A stretch of 64,000 nucleotides of DNA, from the NCBI RefSeq assembly GCF_030622045.1, contig NZ_CP130886.1, positions 2,493,557 to 2,557,556 of the forward strand, read 5' to 3'. Under the pieces are notes generated by a model. It did not search any database and had not been told where the DNA came from. It was given only the letters and a program-made list of their open reading frames with translations. The DNA comes from Planctellipticum variicoloris (GTDB taxonomy: Bacteria; Planctomycetota; Planctomycetia; Planctomycetales; Planctomycetaceae). Position 1 is the first letter of the stretch. Each line of letters begins with the position of its first letter. Of the stretch, positions 45,156-52,405 are shown piece by piece. The position numbers and the translations under genes are program-made.

Positions 45156-45533
45156 ATGGGGCCAGGGGTCAAACTCGATCAGTTCGTGACGGAGACGCTC
45201 GTTGACATCGTCAAGGGAGTCATCGCAGCCCGGTACGTGATTGAAGAGAGCGGTGGTCGTGTCGCGTCGAAGACGAAGAACACACTTCAGTTTCCGAGAG
45301 AAGTGTCGGGATCGCTGACCTCGAAGGCTGAAGCCTTGGGGATCAGCGAATCGGTTGCGTTCGATCTCGCAGTGACGACGCGATCCGAGTCGACGTCAAA
45401 CAAGAGTGGCCAGGTTCAGGTCTGGGTCTTGCAAGCCGGAGGAGGAGAGGACAGTTCGATCATGGGAGAGCAAGTCAGCAGGATTCGTTTTTCAGTACCT
45501 CTGACGTTCCCCCCGTCGCAAGCAGATCACTAG
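45156..45533 (+). CDS. Conserved protein of unknown function, trypco2-like pattern
   Basis: 125 residues. The first half, 'KLDQFVTETLVDIVKGVIAARYVIEESGGRV', is a helical start seen in a widespread uncharacterised family. The second half, 'VAFDLAVTTRS..QVQVWVLQAGG..VSRIRFSVPLTFP', is an alternating beta pattern reminiscent of trypsin-co-occurring domains (trypco2), which recur in bacterial conflict and immunity gene neighbourhoods. That similarity is by eye only. Base composition is more AT-rich than the phage genes, in line with cargo. The end overlaps the convergent 45475-45702 gene by about 59 bp. Confidence 0.6.
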   Translation: MGPGVKLDQFVTETLVDIVKGVIAARYVIEESGGRVASKTKNTLQFPREVSGSLTSKAEALGISESVAFDLAVTTRSESTSNKSGQVQVWVLQAGGGEDSSIMGEQVSRIRFSVPLTFPPSQADH

Positions 45534-45702
45534 CAAACTGGACCTCCAGTCGAATGACGCACTCCATCAGGATGTAGTCCACACGTTCGTCATTCAGTTC
45601 CGCGTGACGCAGCAGTAGCTCCAGGAGTCTCCTTCGCGCCTCGATCAGCAGTGCCCCCGCGACAACCTCCTGACCAAATTCAGAACTGACCGCAGTTCCC
45701 AT
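45475..45702 (-). CDS. Small hypothetical protein, divergent from the Xre repressor
   Basis: 75 residues, largely helical ('GALLIEARRRLLELLLRHAELNDERVDYILMECVIRLEVQFASDLL'). No family recognised. Its ATG (45700-45702) lies inside the palindrome that also precedes the Xre gene, so both could be controlled by the same repressor. No clear ribosome-binding site was seen. It overlaps the 3' end of the 45156-45533 gene, which lowers confidence that both are real. Confidence 0.45.
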   Translation of the reverse strand: MGTAVSSEFGQEVVAGALLIEARRRLLELLLRHAELNDERVDYILMECVIRLEVQFASDLLATGGTSEVLKNESC

Positions 45703-45716
45703 TTCGCGAAATCGCG
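45701..45716. promoter_or_regulatory. Candidate operator between divergent genes
   Basis: ATTTCGCGAAAT (45701-45712) is a perfect 12-bp palindrome, overlapped by CGCGA-AA-TCGCG (45705-45716). It lies between the 75-aa gene and the Xre gene, as expected for an autoregulated phage repressor site. Confidence 0.5.
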
Positions 45717-45729
45717 GTATATTTCAGGA

Positions 45730-46005
45730 ATGAATATCGTGACTGACGACGAAGTAAAAGAACACCTCTCGGCCAACCTGCAGCGGCTGCTGTCGTTGCG
45801 CGGCTGGACCGGTGTCAAACTGGCTCAGGAGAGCGGCGAAAGTCAGCCTACAATTTCGAGACTGCTCCACGGCGACCATGTGCCGAAGGTCGGCACGCTA
45901 ACCCGCGTCGCGGCAGCGTTGGACACGTCGGTGGACTATCTGCTCTCTGATCCACAGGCCGCGTCGAAGCCTCCCCGGAAGCGCGAATTTGTAGAAACCG
46001 CTTGA
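45730..46005 (+). CDS. Xre-family helix-turn-helix repressor
   Basis: 91 residues. A Cro/C1-type helix-turn-helix domain spans about residues 13-68: 'LQRLLSLRGWTGVKLAQESGESQPTISRLLHGDHVPKVGTLTRVAAALDTSVDYLL'. The short C-terminus is basic ('KPPRKREFVETA'). It is a likely lysogeny or cargo-control repressor, acting on the palindrome at 45701-45716 just upstream. It is followed by a terminator-like stem and then the integrase. Confidence 0.85.
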   Translation: MNIVTDDEVKEHLSANLQRLLSLRGWTGVKLAQESGESQPTISRLLHGDHVPKVGTLTRVAAALDTSVDYLLSDPQAASKPPRKREFVETA

Positions 46006-46069
46006 CAGAGAATATTCAAAACTGAATACTGCTCCCCGTCGCACTGACGGAGGGGCTGCGGAATCGGTA

Positions 46070-46111
46070 AACGCCGGTCGTCTTCCCGAGGTGCGGAGGA
46101 CGGTCGGCGTT
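46070..46111. terminator. Long stem-loop after Xre gene
   Basis: A 17-position stem (46070-46086 with 46095-46111, three G-U pairs) starting AACGCCGG and closing CCGGCGTT-like; 8-nt loop. Its base AACGCCGGTCG resembles that of the terminator at 45093, so matching hairpins bracket the 45156-46005 cargo block. Confidence 0.6.
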
Positions 46112-46137
46112 CTGCATTTGGCACTGACCGGGCCTCG

Positions 46138-46169
46138 CCTGTGACGTGGTTGTTTTGCCACGTCACGGG
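46138..46169. promoter_or_regulatory. Perfect hairpin upstream of integrase
   Basis: CCTGTGACGTGG-TTGTTTTG-CCACGTCACGGG forms a 12-pair stem (one T-G). It lies 88 bp before the integrase start, possibly a recombinase/excisionase arm site or regulatory stem. Confidence 0.45.
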
Positions 46170-46256
46170 TGGAAATGTGAACTACGCTTCACGCCGGACG
46201 GAGCCTTCCAGATGTTTTCACGGATGTACGCCTTCGCACATTGCGGAGCGATCCTG

Positions 46257-47378
46257 ATGAGCATTGCCCTCGGGCAAACCATACCCGCCTCCGAGCGGTT
46301 CAACGCCCTGTTTTCGCCAGCCGCTCCGGCGGCGTCTTCTTCCCCTTCAGCTTCGGAGACCGACCTCCCGCGCCGGATGGAGCCTGGAATGCAGTGGATC
46401 ATTCTGCGGGAATTGTTCGTCGATCGACTGGAGACGAAGTCCCCGAGAGCGACTTACAACCAGAACGTCCGCCGCGTGCTGATCCGCTTCACCGACTACC
46501 GGGGACTGATCGGACGGGACATTCGGGAAATCACGCAGATCGACCTCGAACAGTACGTCTCCCGACGCCGCAAAGACCTGTGGCGCGGAAAGCCCCTGAG
46601 CGCGGTGACGATCAATAACGAGATCGCCATCCTGAACGCGATCTTCGCCTGGTGTGGTCCGCGCGAGTCCCGCGGAACTGGTCGCAGCAACCTCGAACTG
46701 CTCGCGCGGCCCCCGTACCTCGACCCGCTCCCGGAAGACGACGTTGTTCCCGTGCTGCTGACGCCGGAGCGGATCTCCGCCTGCCTGGCTGCCACGCGCT
46801 ACGCGACGACGCCCAGGATCGAAGGCTGTTCGCCGCGGACGTTCTGGACTTGTGCCCTGTTGCTCGATTCGCTGACGCTCCTGCGGCGTGGGGCGCTGCT
46901 GCAGATCCCGCGGCCGGACGACGTGGAACTGCTGGAGCTGAAGCAGATTCCGTTGCCGGCCCGCTACAACAAGCGGCGGCGGGACGAATGGGTCTCCCTC
47001 GGCACGCGTCGCGAGCTGGTCGAGTTATTCGCCTCGCTCCCCAGCCTGCCGGGCGAACCGTTGTTGCCCTGGATCGATCGTCGGGGGCGACGCATGAGCC
47101 TGAGCCACTTCTCGCGCTCGCTGAAGGAGTTTCAGATCAAGGCCGGCATTCTGCCAGAGGATTGCGTGCGGCTGAAGAACCTGCGATCGACGTCGGCCAC
47201 GCTGGTCGGCGATCAGTTCAACGACGGCGTGGCCAAGCGGAAGCTGAAGCAATCGCCCGCGTCGCGGGTGTTCGAACGGCACTACAAGTCCCGCGCTCCC
47301 ACGGCCGCGGAAGCGGCTGCCACCGATTTTCTGCTCGATCGGTTCCTGTCGGCGGCAGGAACCGCCGGCCTGTCCTGA
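46257..47378 (+). CDS. Tyrosine-type site-specific integrase
   Basis: 373 residues. A SAM-like N-terminal core-binding domain (about 30-120, 'TYNQNVRRVLIRFTDYRGL..ITQIDLEQYVSRRR') is followed by a catalytic domain. The first Arg lies in 'DSLTLLRRGALLQI', the second Arg in 'RLKNLRSTSATLV' (where His-x-x-Arg is usual; here Asn-Leu-Arg), and the nucleophilic Tyr in 'FERHYKSRAP'. It should recombine the tRNA-Leu attachment site. The ATG at 46257 has GGAG 8 bp upstream; the longer frame from 46146 begins in a hairpin. Confidence 0.87.
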   Translation: MSIALGQTIPASERFNALFSPAAPAASSSPSASETDLPRRMEPGMQWIILRELFVDRLETKSPRATYNQNVRRVLIRFTDYRGLIGRDIREITQIDLEQYVSRRRKDLWRGKPLSAVTINNEIAILNAIFAWCGPRESRGTGRSNLELLARPPYLDPLPEDDVVPVLLTPERISACLAATRYATTPRIEGCSPRTFWTCALLLDSLTLLRRGALLQIPRPDDVELLELKQIPLPARYNKRRRDEWVSLGTRRELVELFASLPSLPGEPLLPWIDRRGRRMSLSHFSRSLKEFQIKAGILPEDCVRLKNLRSTSATLVGDQFNDGVAKRKLKQSPASRVFERHYKSRAPTAAEAAATDFLLDRFLSAAGTAGLS

Positions 47379-47749
47379 TTCACGGACGTCGGTCGGTGCT
47401 CCCGATGGTCGGGCGCATGTCGCCCGGCCGACGTCCGTTCTTTCCAACGGCCGAAAGGATTCCGCCATGTTGCATCGTTCGCTCAGCCCGTGACCCAGCG
47501 CCGGACGCCGGTGCAGATCCATCCGGTTTACTCCTTCGCGGGTGGCCTCTGCGTCCTGGCCGGCGTCCGGCGTTTTGATTCAGAGGGTCGGGGGGCGTAG
47601 CCCCGTCCCGAGCCTGCGTCGCTCGTCTCTCACCCGGTTCCCATCCCGGCCGGGACTCACGCTTCGGCGCAGTGCTTTCAACTCGGCGCGCATCGCTTCG
47701 CAACTTCTGCGCTCGCGGTGCGCGCCGACCTTCGTTCGGAGCCCGAACC
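47379..47749. other. 371-bp region with a possible two-part mini-operon
   Basis: AAAGGA precedes ATG 47467, which opens an 8-codon frame ending at 47493. Its TGA overlaps a GTG (47490) that opens a 36-codon frame to 47600 with product 'MTQRRTPVQIHPVYSFAGGLCVLAGVRRF..'. The same ribosome-binding context is used by true phage genes (48236, 60009), so these may be a leader peptide and a tiny protein. Otherwise nothing is recognised. Confidence 0.3.
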
Positions 47750-48223
47750 GTGAACCAGCCTGACGCCGACTTTCGTTTCATCCCGGTCGACATGGCCGCC
47801 CAGATCGGCCGCGACTGCCGCAAGGATCAGGTGATCGTCCTCTCCTTCGATCAGTCCTGCGGCATGCTGGCCACCGCGACCTGGGGCAACACGCCCGAGG
47901 ACAAGATCGCCGCCGCCAGGACAGGCGAATCGCTGACGGCTCTCGTCGGTGGCGACATTCACCGATCCCTCTGCAACGCCGACTTCCGACACGTCCCCGC
48001 CGCCGAGGCGGCCGCACGAATCGACGTGCTGCTGCAGCAGCTTCGAGAGGCCCGCGATTTGATCGAGAACGAACTCGATCGGTCGGCCCGCAGACTCCCC
48101 GTCGAGCGGTTTGCGGAGAAGTGGAACGCCCGCGGCCTCCCGTTCTCCGGGGAACAGTGGGAACGGTCCGCTCAGTCCTGGCTCGATCGCATTGATTCCC
48201 TAGCGCCCCCGACCCCGCTCTGA
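47750..48223 (+). CDS. Phage hypothetical protein
   Basis: 157 residues beginning 'MNQPDADFRFIPVDMAAQIGRDCRKDQVIVLSFDQSCGMLATATWG'. The centre is mixed alpha/beta with a helical C-terminal half ('DVLLQQLREARDLIENELDRSARR'). No recognised domain. GTG start at 47750. It lies directly upstream of the CsrA-like gene with a 12-bp gap, so the two are probably co-translated. Confidence 0.6.
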   Translation: MNQPDADFRFIPVDMAAQIGRDCRKDQVIVLSFDQSCGMLATATWGNTPEDKIAAARTGESLTALVGGDIHRSLCNADFRHVPAAEAAARIDVLLQQLREARDLIENELDRSARRLPVERFAEKWNARGLPFSGEQWERSAQSWLDRIDSLAPPTPL

Positions 48224-48235
48224 AAGGTTCCTTCA

Positions 48236-48484
48236 ATGCTCTACATGACGCCCAAGGAAGCCGAGCAAATCGTGATCGGCGATTGCATCACGCTCACGAT
48301 CGTCCGCCGTGGCAGCAACGTACGGATCGGGATCGACGCGCCCCGCGAGATCCCGATCCGCCGGCAGAACGTGCTGACGTCGCCCCCGACACCGGTCCCG
48401 TTCGATGTCCCGACCTGGCCCGTGGTGACGGTCGCCGATGCGGCCTCGCTCGAAGTCGCGAAGCAACAGCTCGGGGCCGCATGA
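48236..48484 (+). CDS. CsrA-like RNA-binding protein encoded in prophage
   Basis: 82 residues. Residues 1-47 match CsrA: 'MLYMTPKEAEQIVIGDCITLTIVRRGSNVRIGIDAPREIPIRRQNVL' compared with the usual 'MLxLTRKxGExIxIGDxIxVxVxxxxGxxVRIGIxAPxExxVxRxEI'. The RNA-contacting Arg equivalent to E. coli R44 is kept ('IRRQNV'), but R6 is replaced by Pro and L4 by Met. A 35-residue Pro/Val tail replaces the normal short C-terminus. AAAGG lies before ATG 48236. It could act on host or phage mRNA, or as a competitor of host CsrA. Confidence 0.8.
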   Translation: MLYMTPKEAEQIVIGDCITLTIVRRGSNVRIGIDAPREIPIRRQNVLTSPPTPVPFDVPTWPVVTVADAASLEVAKQQLGAA

Positions 48485-48521
48485 CGCCGGCCGATCCGTA
48501 TCGGAATTTTTCCCTCGCCGA

Positions 48522-49631
48522 ATGGACTCGATCGTGGCGACGCAGAAGTCTCTCCCGTTCGACCTCTCACCGCGCGACAGGCTCTGCGGCCTGCCGCTTC
48601 CTCCCGACCAGCGGGCCGTCCTGGTCGCGGTCTACGACCTCGCCCCGGATCACGTGACCTGGACCGGGCCGTCGCGCGAGCTGGCGGCTCACATGGGCTG
48701 CGCCCCGGGGACGGCCACCCGCCGCGCCAAGCGCGCCGCGGAGTCCGGCCACCTGGCCGTGAGCCTGAGCAGCGGCAGGCCGGGGGCCTACCGCCTGACG
48801 GCGCTGACGCCGGCGGCCGCCTCGCCAGCGCCGAGCACCGAAGACGTCGCGCCGACCTGGTCGGACCTCCGCGCCAGCGCGCTGAGGACGGTCTCTCTGC
48901 TCATCACATTGGTCTTCGGCGCGCATCGGCGCTCGGCGCGTCGCGCGCAGCTCGCGCGGAGGCGGCGCATCGAACCCCTGTCGCGGCAACTGGTGTTCGA
49001 CTTCGCGCACAGCGCCGACGCGCCGATCGCTGAGGTGAGCGCGGAGCCGGTCGTCAGTTCCGCGCCGGTCCGCGCGGAGGTTGCCGTACCACCGCAGAAT
49101 TCTGACGTCGGCGCTCCGCGCTCCGCCGCCGAGGCTTCCCCCATTCCATTCCACTCCACAGTTCCACCCTCTCCTCAACTTTCAGTTCCCACAGTTCCAT
49201 CACATGGGACCGGTGGGACCTTGAAAAGGTGGTGGAGCAAAGACATCGAACCGCAGGACCTCCGCTCGCCTGCGGCCGTGCAGCAGCTCTACCGCGAGGC
49301 GACGGCCGCCGGCGTCTGGTCCGACTCGGAGCGGGACCGGCTGATCTTCTTTGGCTGGGCCAAGCACGTCAGCCGGGTCGGCAGCATCCGAAACCGGCCC
49401 GCGGTTTTCACGTCGCAACTGGGCCGGCCGAACTACGGCAAGCCGTTCGCCGCGCGGATGGCGACCGTCGACCTGGACTGGGCGACGTCGGCGATCAAAT
49501 CCCTCGATCAGGGGCCGCTGCAGGCCCCCAGGACGTCGGATCTGGCCGCGGGCGACGATTCGTTCGAACGCGAGCGGGCCAGGCAACTGGCGGAAGGGAA
49601 GCGGTTGTTGCGCGAACGGGGGCTGTCATGA
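48522..49631 (+). CDS. Winged-helix replication-type protein
   Basis: 369 residues. Residues ~18-100 are a winged helix of the kind found at the N-terminus of phage replication initiators ('PLPPDQRAVLVAVYDLAPDHVTWTGPSRELAAHMGCAPGTATRRAKRAAESGHLAV'). A long Ala/Arg/Pro-rich linker follows, then a C-terminal region (about 240-369, 'RSPAAVQQLYREATAAGVWSDSERDRLIFFGWAKHVSRVG') resembling primosome-type tails. Position before a ParB-like gene fits replication. The DNA at 49150-49215 is unusually AT/pyrimidine-rich with CAGTTCC repeats and could be an embedded origin. Its stop overlaps the next start as ATGA. Confidence 0.6.
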   Translation: MDSIVATQKSLPFDLSPRDRLCGLPLPPDQRAVLVAVYDLAPDHVTWTGPSRELAAHMGCAPGTATRRAKRAAESGHLAVSLSSGRPGAYRLTALTPAAASPAPSTEDVAPTWSDLRASALRTVSLLITLVFGAHRRSARRAQLARRRRIEPLSRQLVFDFAHSADAPIAEVSAEPVVSSAPVRAEVAVPPQNSDVGAPRSAAEASPIPFHSTVPPSPQLSVPTVPSHGTGGTLKRWWSKDIEPQDLRSPAAVQQLYREATAAGVWSDSERDRLIFFGWAKHVSRVGSIRNRPAVFTSQLGRPNYGKPFAARMATVDLDWATSAIKSLDQGPLQAPRTSDLAAGDDSFERERARQLAEGKRLLRERGLS

Positions 49632-49951
49632 CCGAACACCAAGGCCCCTGGCTGGCCTACTTCACCCGGACCGACGACCAGACGCTGCTGCGGCCCGGCG
49701 ACGAGGTCGAGGTCTACAACTCGCGGATGATGTGCGGTCGCTTCACCGATGCCGCGGTCAACGTGGCCATGGCGCGGCTGAAGAGCTGGCGACCCTATCC
49801 CCACGATCCGCAGGGCTCGCGCCCCGTGATCATCGTCCACTGCGGGCGCCTGCACGTCGTGATGGCCTGCACGCTGACCAACACTCCGCCGGCCCCGCCG
49901 GCGATCGTCATCGCGCCGGCCAAGCCGGCGAAACAGATGGCTCTCTTTTGA
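49628..49951 (+). CDS. Small phage protein, paralogue of the next gene
   Basis: 107 residues. 'RPGDEVEVYNSRMMCGRFTDAAVNVAMARLKSWRP..RPVIIVHCGRLHVVMACTL' parallels the following gene's 'KGDRVEWFNTRYHRGRIPLAQIETAMITARQLALR..QPVTILHGERLQVIERNCL'. The opening part looks like a short beta-barrel followed by a helix. Function unknown. The start overlaps the upstream stop by 4 bp (ATGA), so translation is coupled. Confidence 0.65.
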   Translation: MTEHQGPWLAYFTRTDDQTLLRPGDEVEVYNSRMMCGRFTDAAVNVAMARLKSWRPYPHDPQGSRPVIIVHCGRLHVVMACTLTNTPPAPPAIVIAPAKPAKQMALF

Positions 49952-49961
49952 GGGGGACGGC

Positions 49962-50288
49962 ATGAGTCGCATTCAGTGGCGGATGGCCTGCAACGTGCGT
50001 TGCCCCGATGGAACGCTGCTGCAGAAGGGAGACCGGGTCGAGTGGTTCAACACTCGGTACCACCGCGGCCGGATCCCGCTGGCGCAGATCGAAACCGCCA
50101 TGATCACCGCGCGGCAGCTCGCCTTGCGAGCGAACGGACGGGCCTGGCTGCAGCCGGTGACGATCCTGCACGGCGAGAGGCTGCAGGTCATCGAACGGAA
50201 CTGCCTGACCATGCTGGTGGTCCCGCCGCCGGCTCACGATCGGCCGCGGGAAGCGCCGCGCCTGCGGCAAAAGGAGCTGCTGGATTGA
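49962..50288 (+). CDS. Small phage protein, paralogue of the previous gene
   Basis: 108 residues with the same layout as the 107-residue protein upstream: a GD-x-V-E-x-(Y/F)-N turn, a central helix and a closing 'ILHGERLQVIERN' strand pair. The two arose by tandem duplication and have since diverged widely. An AAGGAG in its last codons (50271-50276) serves the next gene, whose TTG start overlaps the TGA here. Function unknown. Confidence 0.65.
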   Translation: MSRIQWRMACNVRCPDGTLLQKGDRVEWFNTRYHRGRIPLAQIETAMITARQLALRANGRAWLQPVTILHGERLQVIERNCLTMLVVPPPAHDRPREAPRLRQKELLD

Positions 50289-52246
50289 TCGACGCGACGT
50301 TGCCGCAACCGGGGGAACACGTCCCCTTGCCGGGGCAGCTCTCGCTGCTGCCCGACGAGCCAGCGGGCACGGAGGCCCGCGCCGCTCTGCGGGAATGCTG
50401 GCGGACCGTCGCCGCCGGCACGCCAATACCGCGGATCGCATCTCTGCGTCAGCTCGATCTCGTCTGTGAGACCGAACGGAACGACCGCGAGTTCTGGCTG
50501 CTCGTCAAGGCCGCGGCCGAGGAGGAGCTGGGACCGCTCGGCGGCCGGCGCTACGTCTGGCAGCAGGCCACGCCGTTCGAGACGGCCGACGACGCGATCA
50601 CGGATGAAATCAACCTGATGCTGGCCCGCGTGTGCGGCCAGGAGTCGAGAGACGAGAGTCCAGAGTCGAGAGCCAGAGAGGAAAGAACCATGCCCCAGGC
50701 TGCAGCCCGCAAGACGAAGGCCGCGAGGCCGCCCAGGCCGAAAGCCGAGAAGCCCGCGGCCGTTGAGACATCGACGACTGCCAAGCCGGAGCTGGCCGGC
50801 GAACTGCGGATGATTGACGTCGGCCTGCTGCGGCCGAGTCCGTACCAGACGCGGCGGCCGCCGTCCGAGGAATGGCTGATCGAGCTGGGCAACTCGCTCC
50901 GCCAGGATGGCCAGCTCACGCCCTGCCTGGTCCGGCCGTTGCCGGAGGCGAACGGCTTCGAACTGATCGCCGGGCACACGCGTACGGCCGCCGCGAAGCG
51001 GACGCATCGACCGCAGCTCGAATGCCGGATCGTCCAGTGCGACGACGCGACGGCCCGCCGGCTGGTCCTGGTCGAGAACGCGAAACGCCGGGATCTCGAC
51101 ATCCTCGAAAAGGCCCGCGCCCTGCAGGGACTCGTCGACGAGTACGCGGCCGCCGGTCGCTCGCAGCGAGATCTGGCGGACGACGTCGGCGTCAGTCAGT
51201 CCGAGATCAGCAATCTGACCCGTCTGCTGACGCTCCCAGCGGCCTGGCAGGAGCGACTGATTACGGGCGGAATCACCAAGACGCAGGCCCGCGAGCTGCT
51301 GCCGTGGTGCGACGTCGCGGCGCTGTGGCCGAGGCTGGAGAAGTTCCGCGACGATGAGGGGCCGGAATGGTTCTCCCGCGACTTCTCACAACTGCTCGAC
51401 CAGGCGCTCTACGACGTCAGCCGGCCGATGGAGAAGGGGGCCGGGTTCTTCGACGAGCAACGGCAACGCCGAACGGTTATGGCCTTCGCGGCGACGCCGG
51501 ACGAATGCAAGCACCTGCAGGTCCGCAAGGTAGGGAAGTCCGATCGAGCCTTCAACACCGCACTCTGGGACTCCATGCAGCACGTGGCCGAGGACAAGGC
51601 CGCGGCGAAGTCCGCGATGCAGGCGGAGGCGACCGCGGGCAAGGTGGCCGCGAAGAAGGTCACGCCGAAACAGGCGGCCGAGCAGTTCAACAAACGGCTC
51701 TATCGGTGGAAGGTCGCCTGGCTGCAGCAGCGGATTGCCGCGGCCCTGGAGGACAAGACGGAGGGGGACACGCTGGTCCTGTTGCTGGTCTGGTTTGCCC
51801 AGGACGGGCATACGGCCTCCCACGAGCGGCGAACCTCGCTGGCGAAGGCGTTCGGCGTCCGCCGTACGTCGTGGTACCAGACGGACGCCATTCACATCCT
51901 GCAGGCGGTCGCCGCGAAGCCGGCCGCGACACGGACGGCCAGCCTCCGCCGGATCCTGCAGGAGTGGGTGCAGCATCCGGCCGACACGGGATCAACCGAC
52001 ATGCCGGCCCCGCTGGTCGACTGGCTCGCTGAGCATCTGGGAATCGACATCGTCCGGCAGTGGTCGCTCGATCGGTCGTATCTGGAGCTGCTGACGACGG
52101 CCCAGCTCCAGGAGCTGGCGGCCGAGTGGAAACTGCGATCGACCGACACGAAGCGCGGCGACCTGGTCGAGTGGCTGGCCACCGCCGGCAAGGAAAAGCC
52201 CTGCCCGAAAGCGGTGCGGGGGATCAAGGCGGTTTCGTTGGTTTGA
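50285..52246 (+). CDS. ParB/RepB/Spo0J-family protein with N-terminal extension
   Basis: 653 residues from a TTG with AAGGAG 8 bp upstream. Residues ~174-260 are a ParB nuclease-like domain ('MIDVGLLRPSPYQTRRPPSEEWLIELGNSLRQDGQLTPCLVRP', 'ELIAGHTRTAAAKR'). Residues ~285-330 hold the helix-turn-helix 'RSQRDLADDVGVSQSEISNLTRLL', and the C-terminal part is helical and charged. An in-frame ATG at 50690 has an even better site (AGAGAGG) and would give a 518-residue ParB alone. The residues just before it ('ESRDESPESRAREERT') are encoded by a dispersed word repeat, so the extension may be an in-frame fusion of a separate small gene. Confidence 0.8.
   Translation: MIDATLPQPGEHVPLPGQLSLLPDEPAGTEARAALRECWRTVAAGTPIPRIASLRQLDLVCETERNDREFWLLVKAAAEEELGPLGGRRYVWQQATPFETADDAITDEINLMLARVCGQESRDESPESRAREERTMPQAAARKTKAARPPRPKAEKPAAVETSTTAKPELAGELRMIDVGLLRPSPYQTRRPPSEEWLIELGNSLRQDGQLTPCLVRPLPEANGFELIAGHTRTAAAKRTHRPQLECRIVQCDDATARRLVLVENAKRRDLDILEKARALQGLVDEYAAAGRSQRDLADDVGVSQSEISNLTRLLTLPAAWQERLITGGITKTQARELLPWCDVAALWPRLEKFRDDEGPEWFSRDFSQLLDQALYDVSRPMEKGAGFFDEQRQRRTVMAFAATPDECKHLQVRKVGKSDRAFNTALWDSMQHVAEDKAAAKSAMQAEATAGKVAAKKVTPKQAAEQFNKRLYRWKVAWLQQRIAAALEDKTEGDTLVLLLVWFAQDGHTASHERRTSLAKAFGVRRTSWYQTDAIHILQAVAAKPAATRTASLRRILQEWVQHPADTGSTDMPAPLVDWLAEHLGIDIVRQWSLDRSYLELLTTAQLQELAAEWKLRSTDTKRGDLVEWLATAGKEKPCPKAVRGIKAVSLV
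50641..50689. repeat. Word repeat inside the ParB-like frame
   Basis: GAGTCGAGAGACGAGAGTCC..GAGAGCCAGAGAGG precedes the internal ATG; the related GAGAGTTGAGAGCCAGAGG precedes the ATG at 58075. Such strings are intergenic elsewhere, yet here they are translated. Confidence 0.6.
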
Positions 52247-52405
52247 AAGTCGGACTCAAATTAACTGCCATCTGTTCGACGCAATGAGCATGGCGGAACG
52301 AGATCAGTTGTTCGATTGCCGTGCGAGCACTACGCTGTTGACCACTGAGCGGTGCTTCTAGCTCAGGTCGACTTCGTTCACGTCGCCCAGCAGCGAGCTT
52401 TCGAC

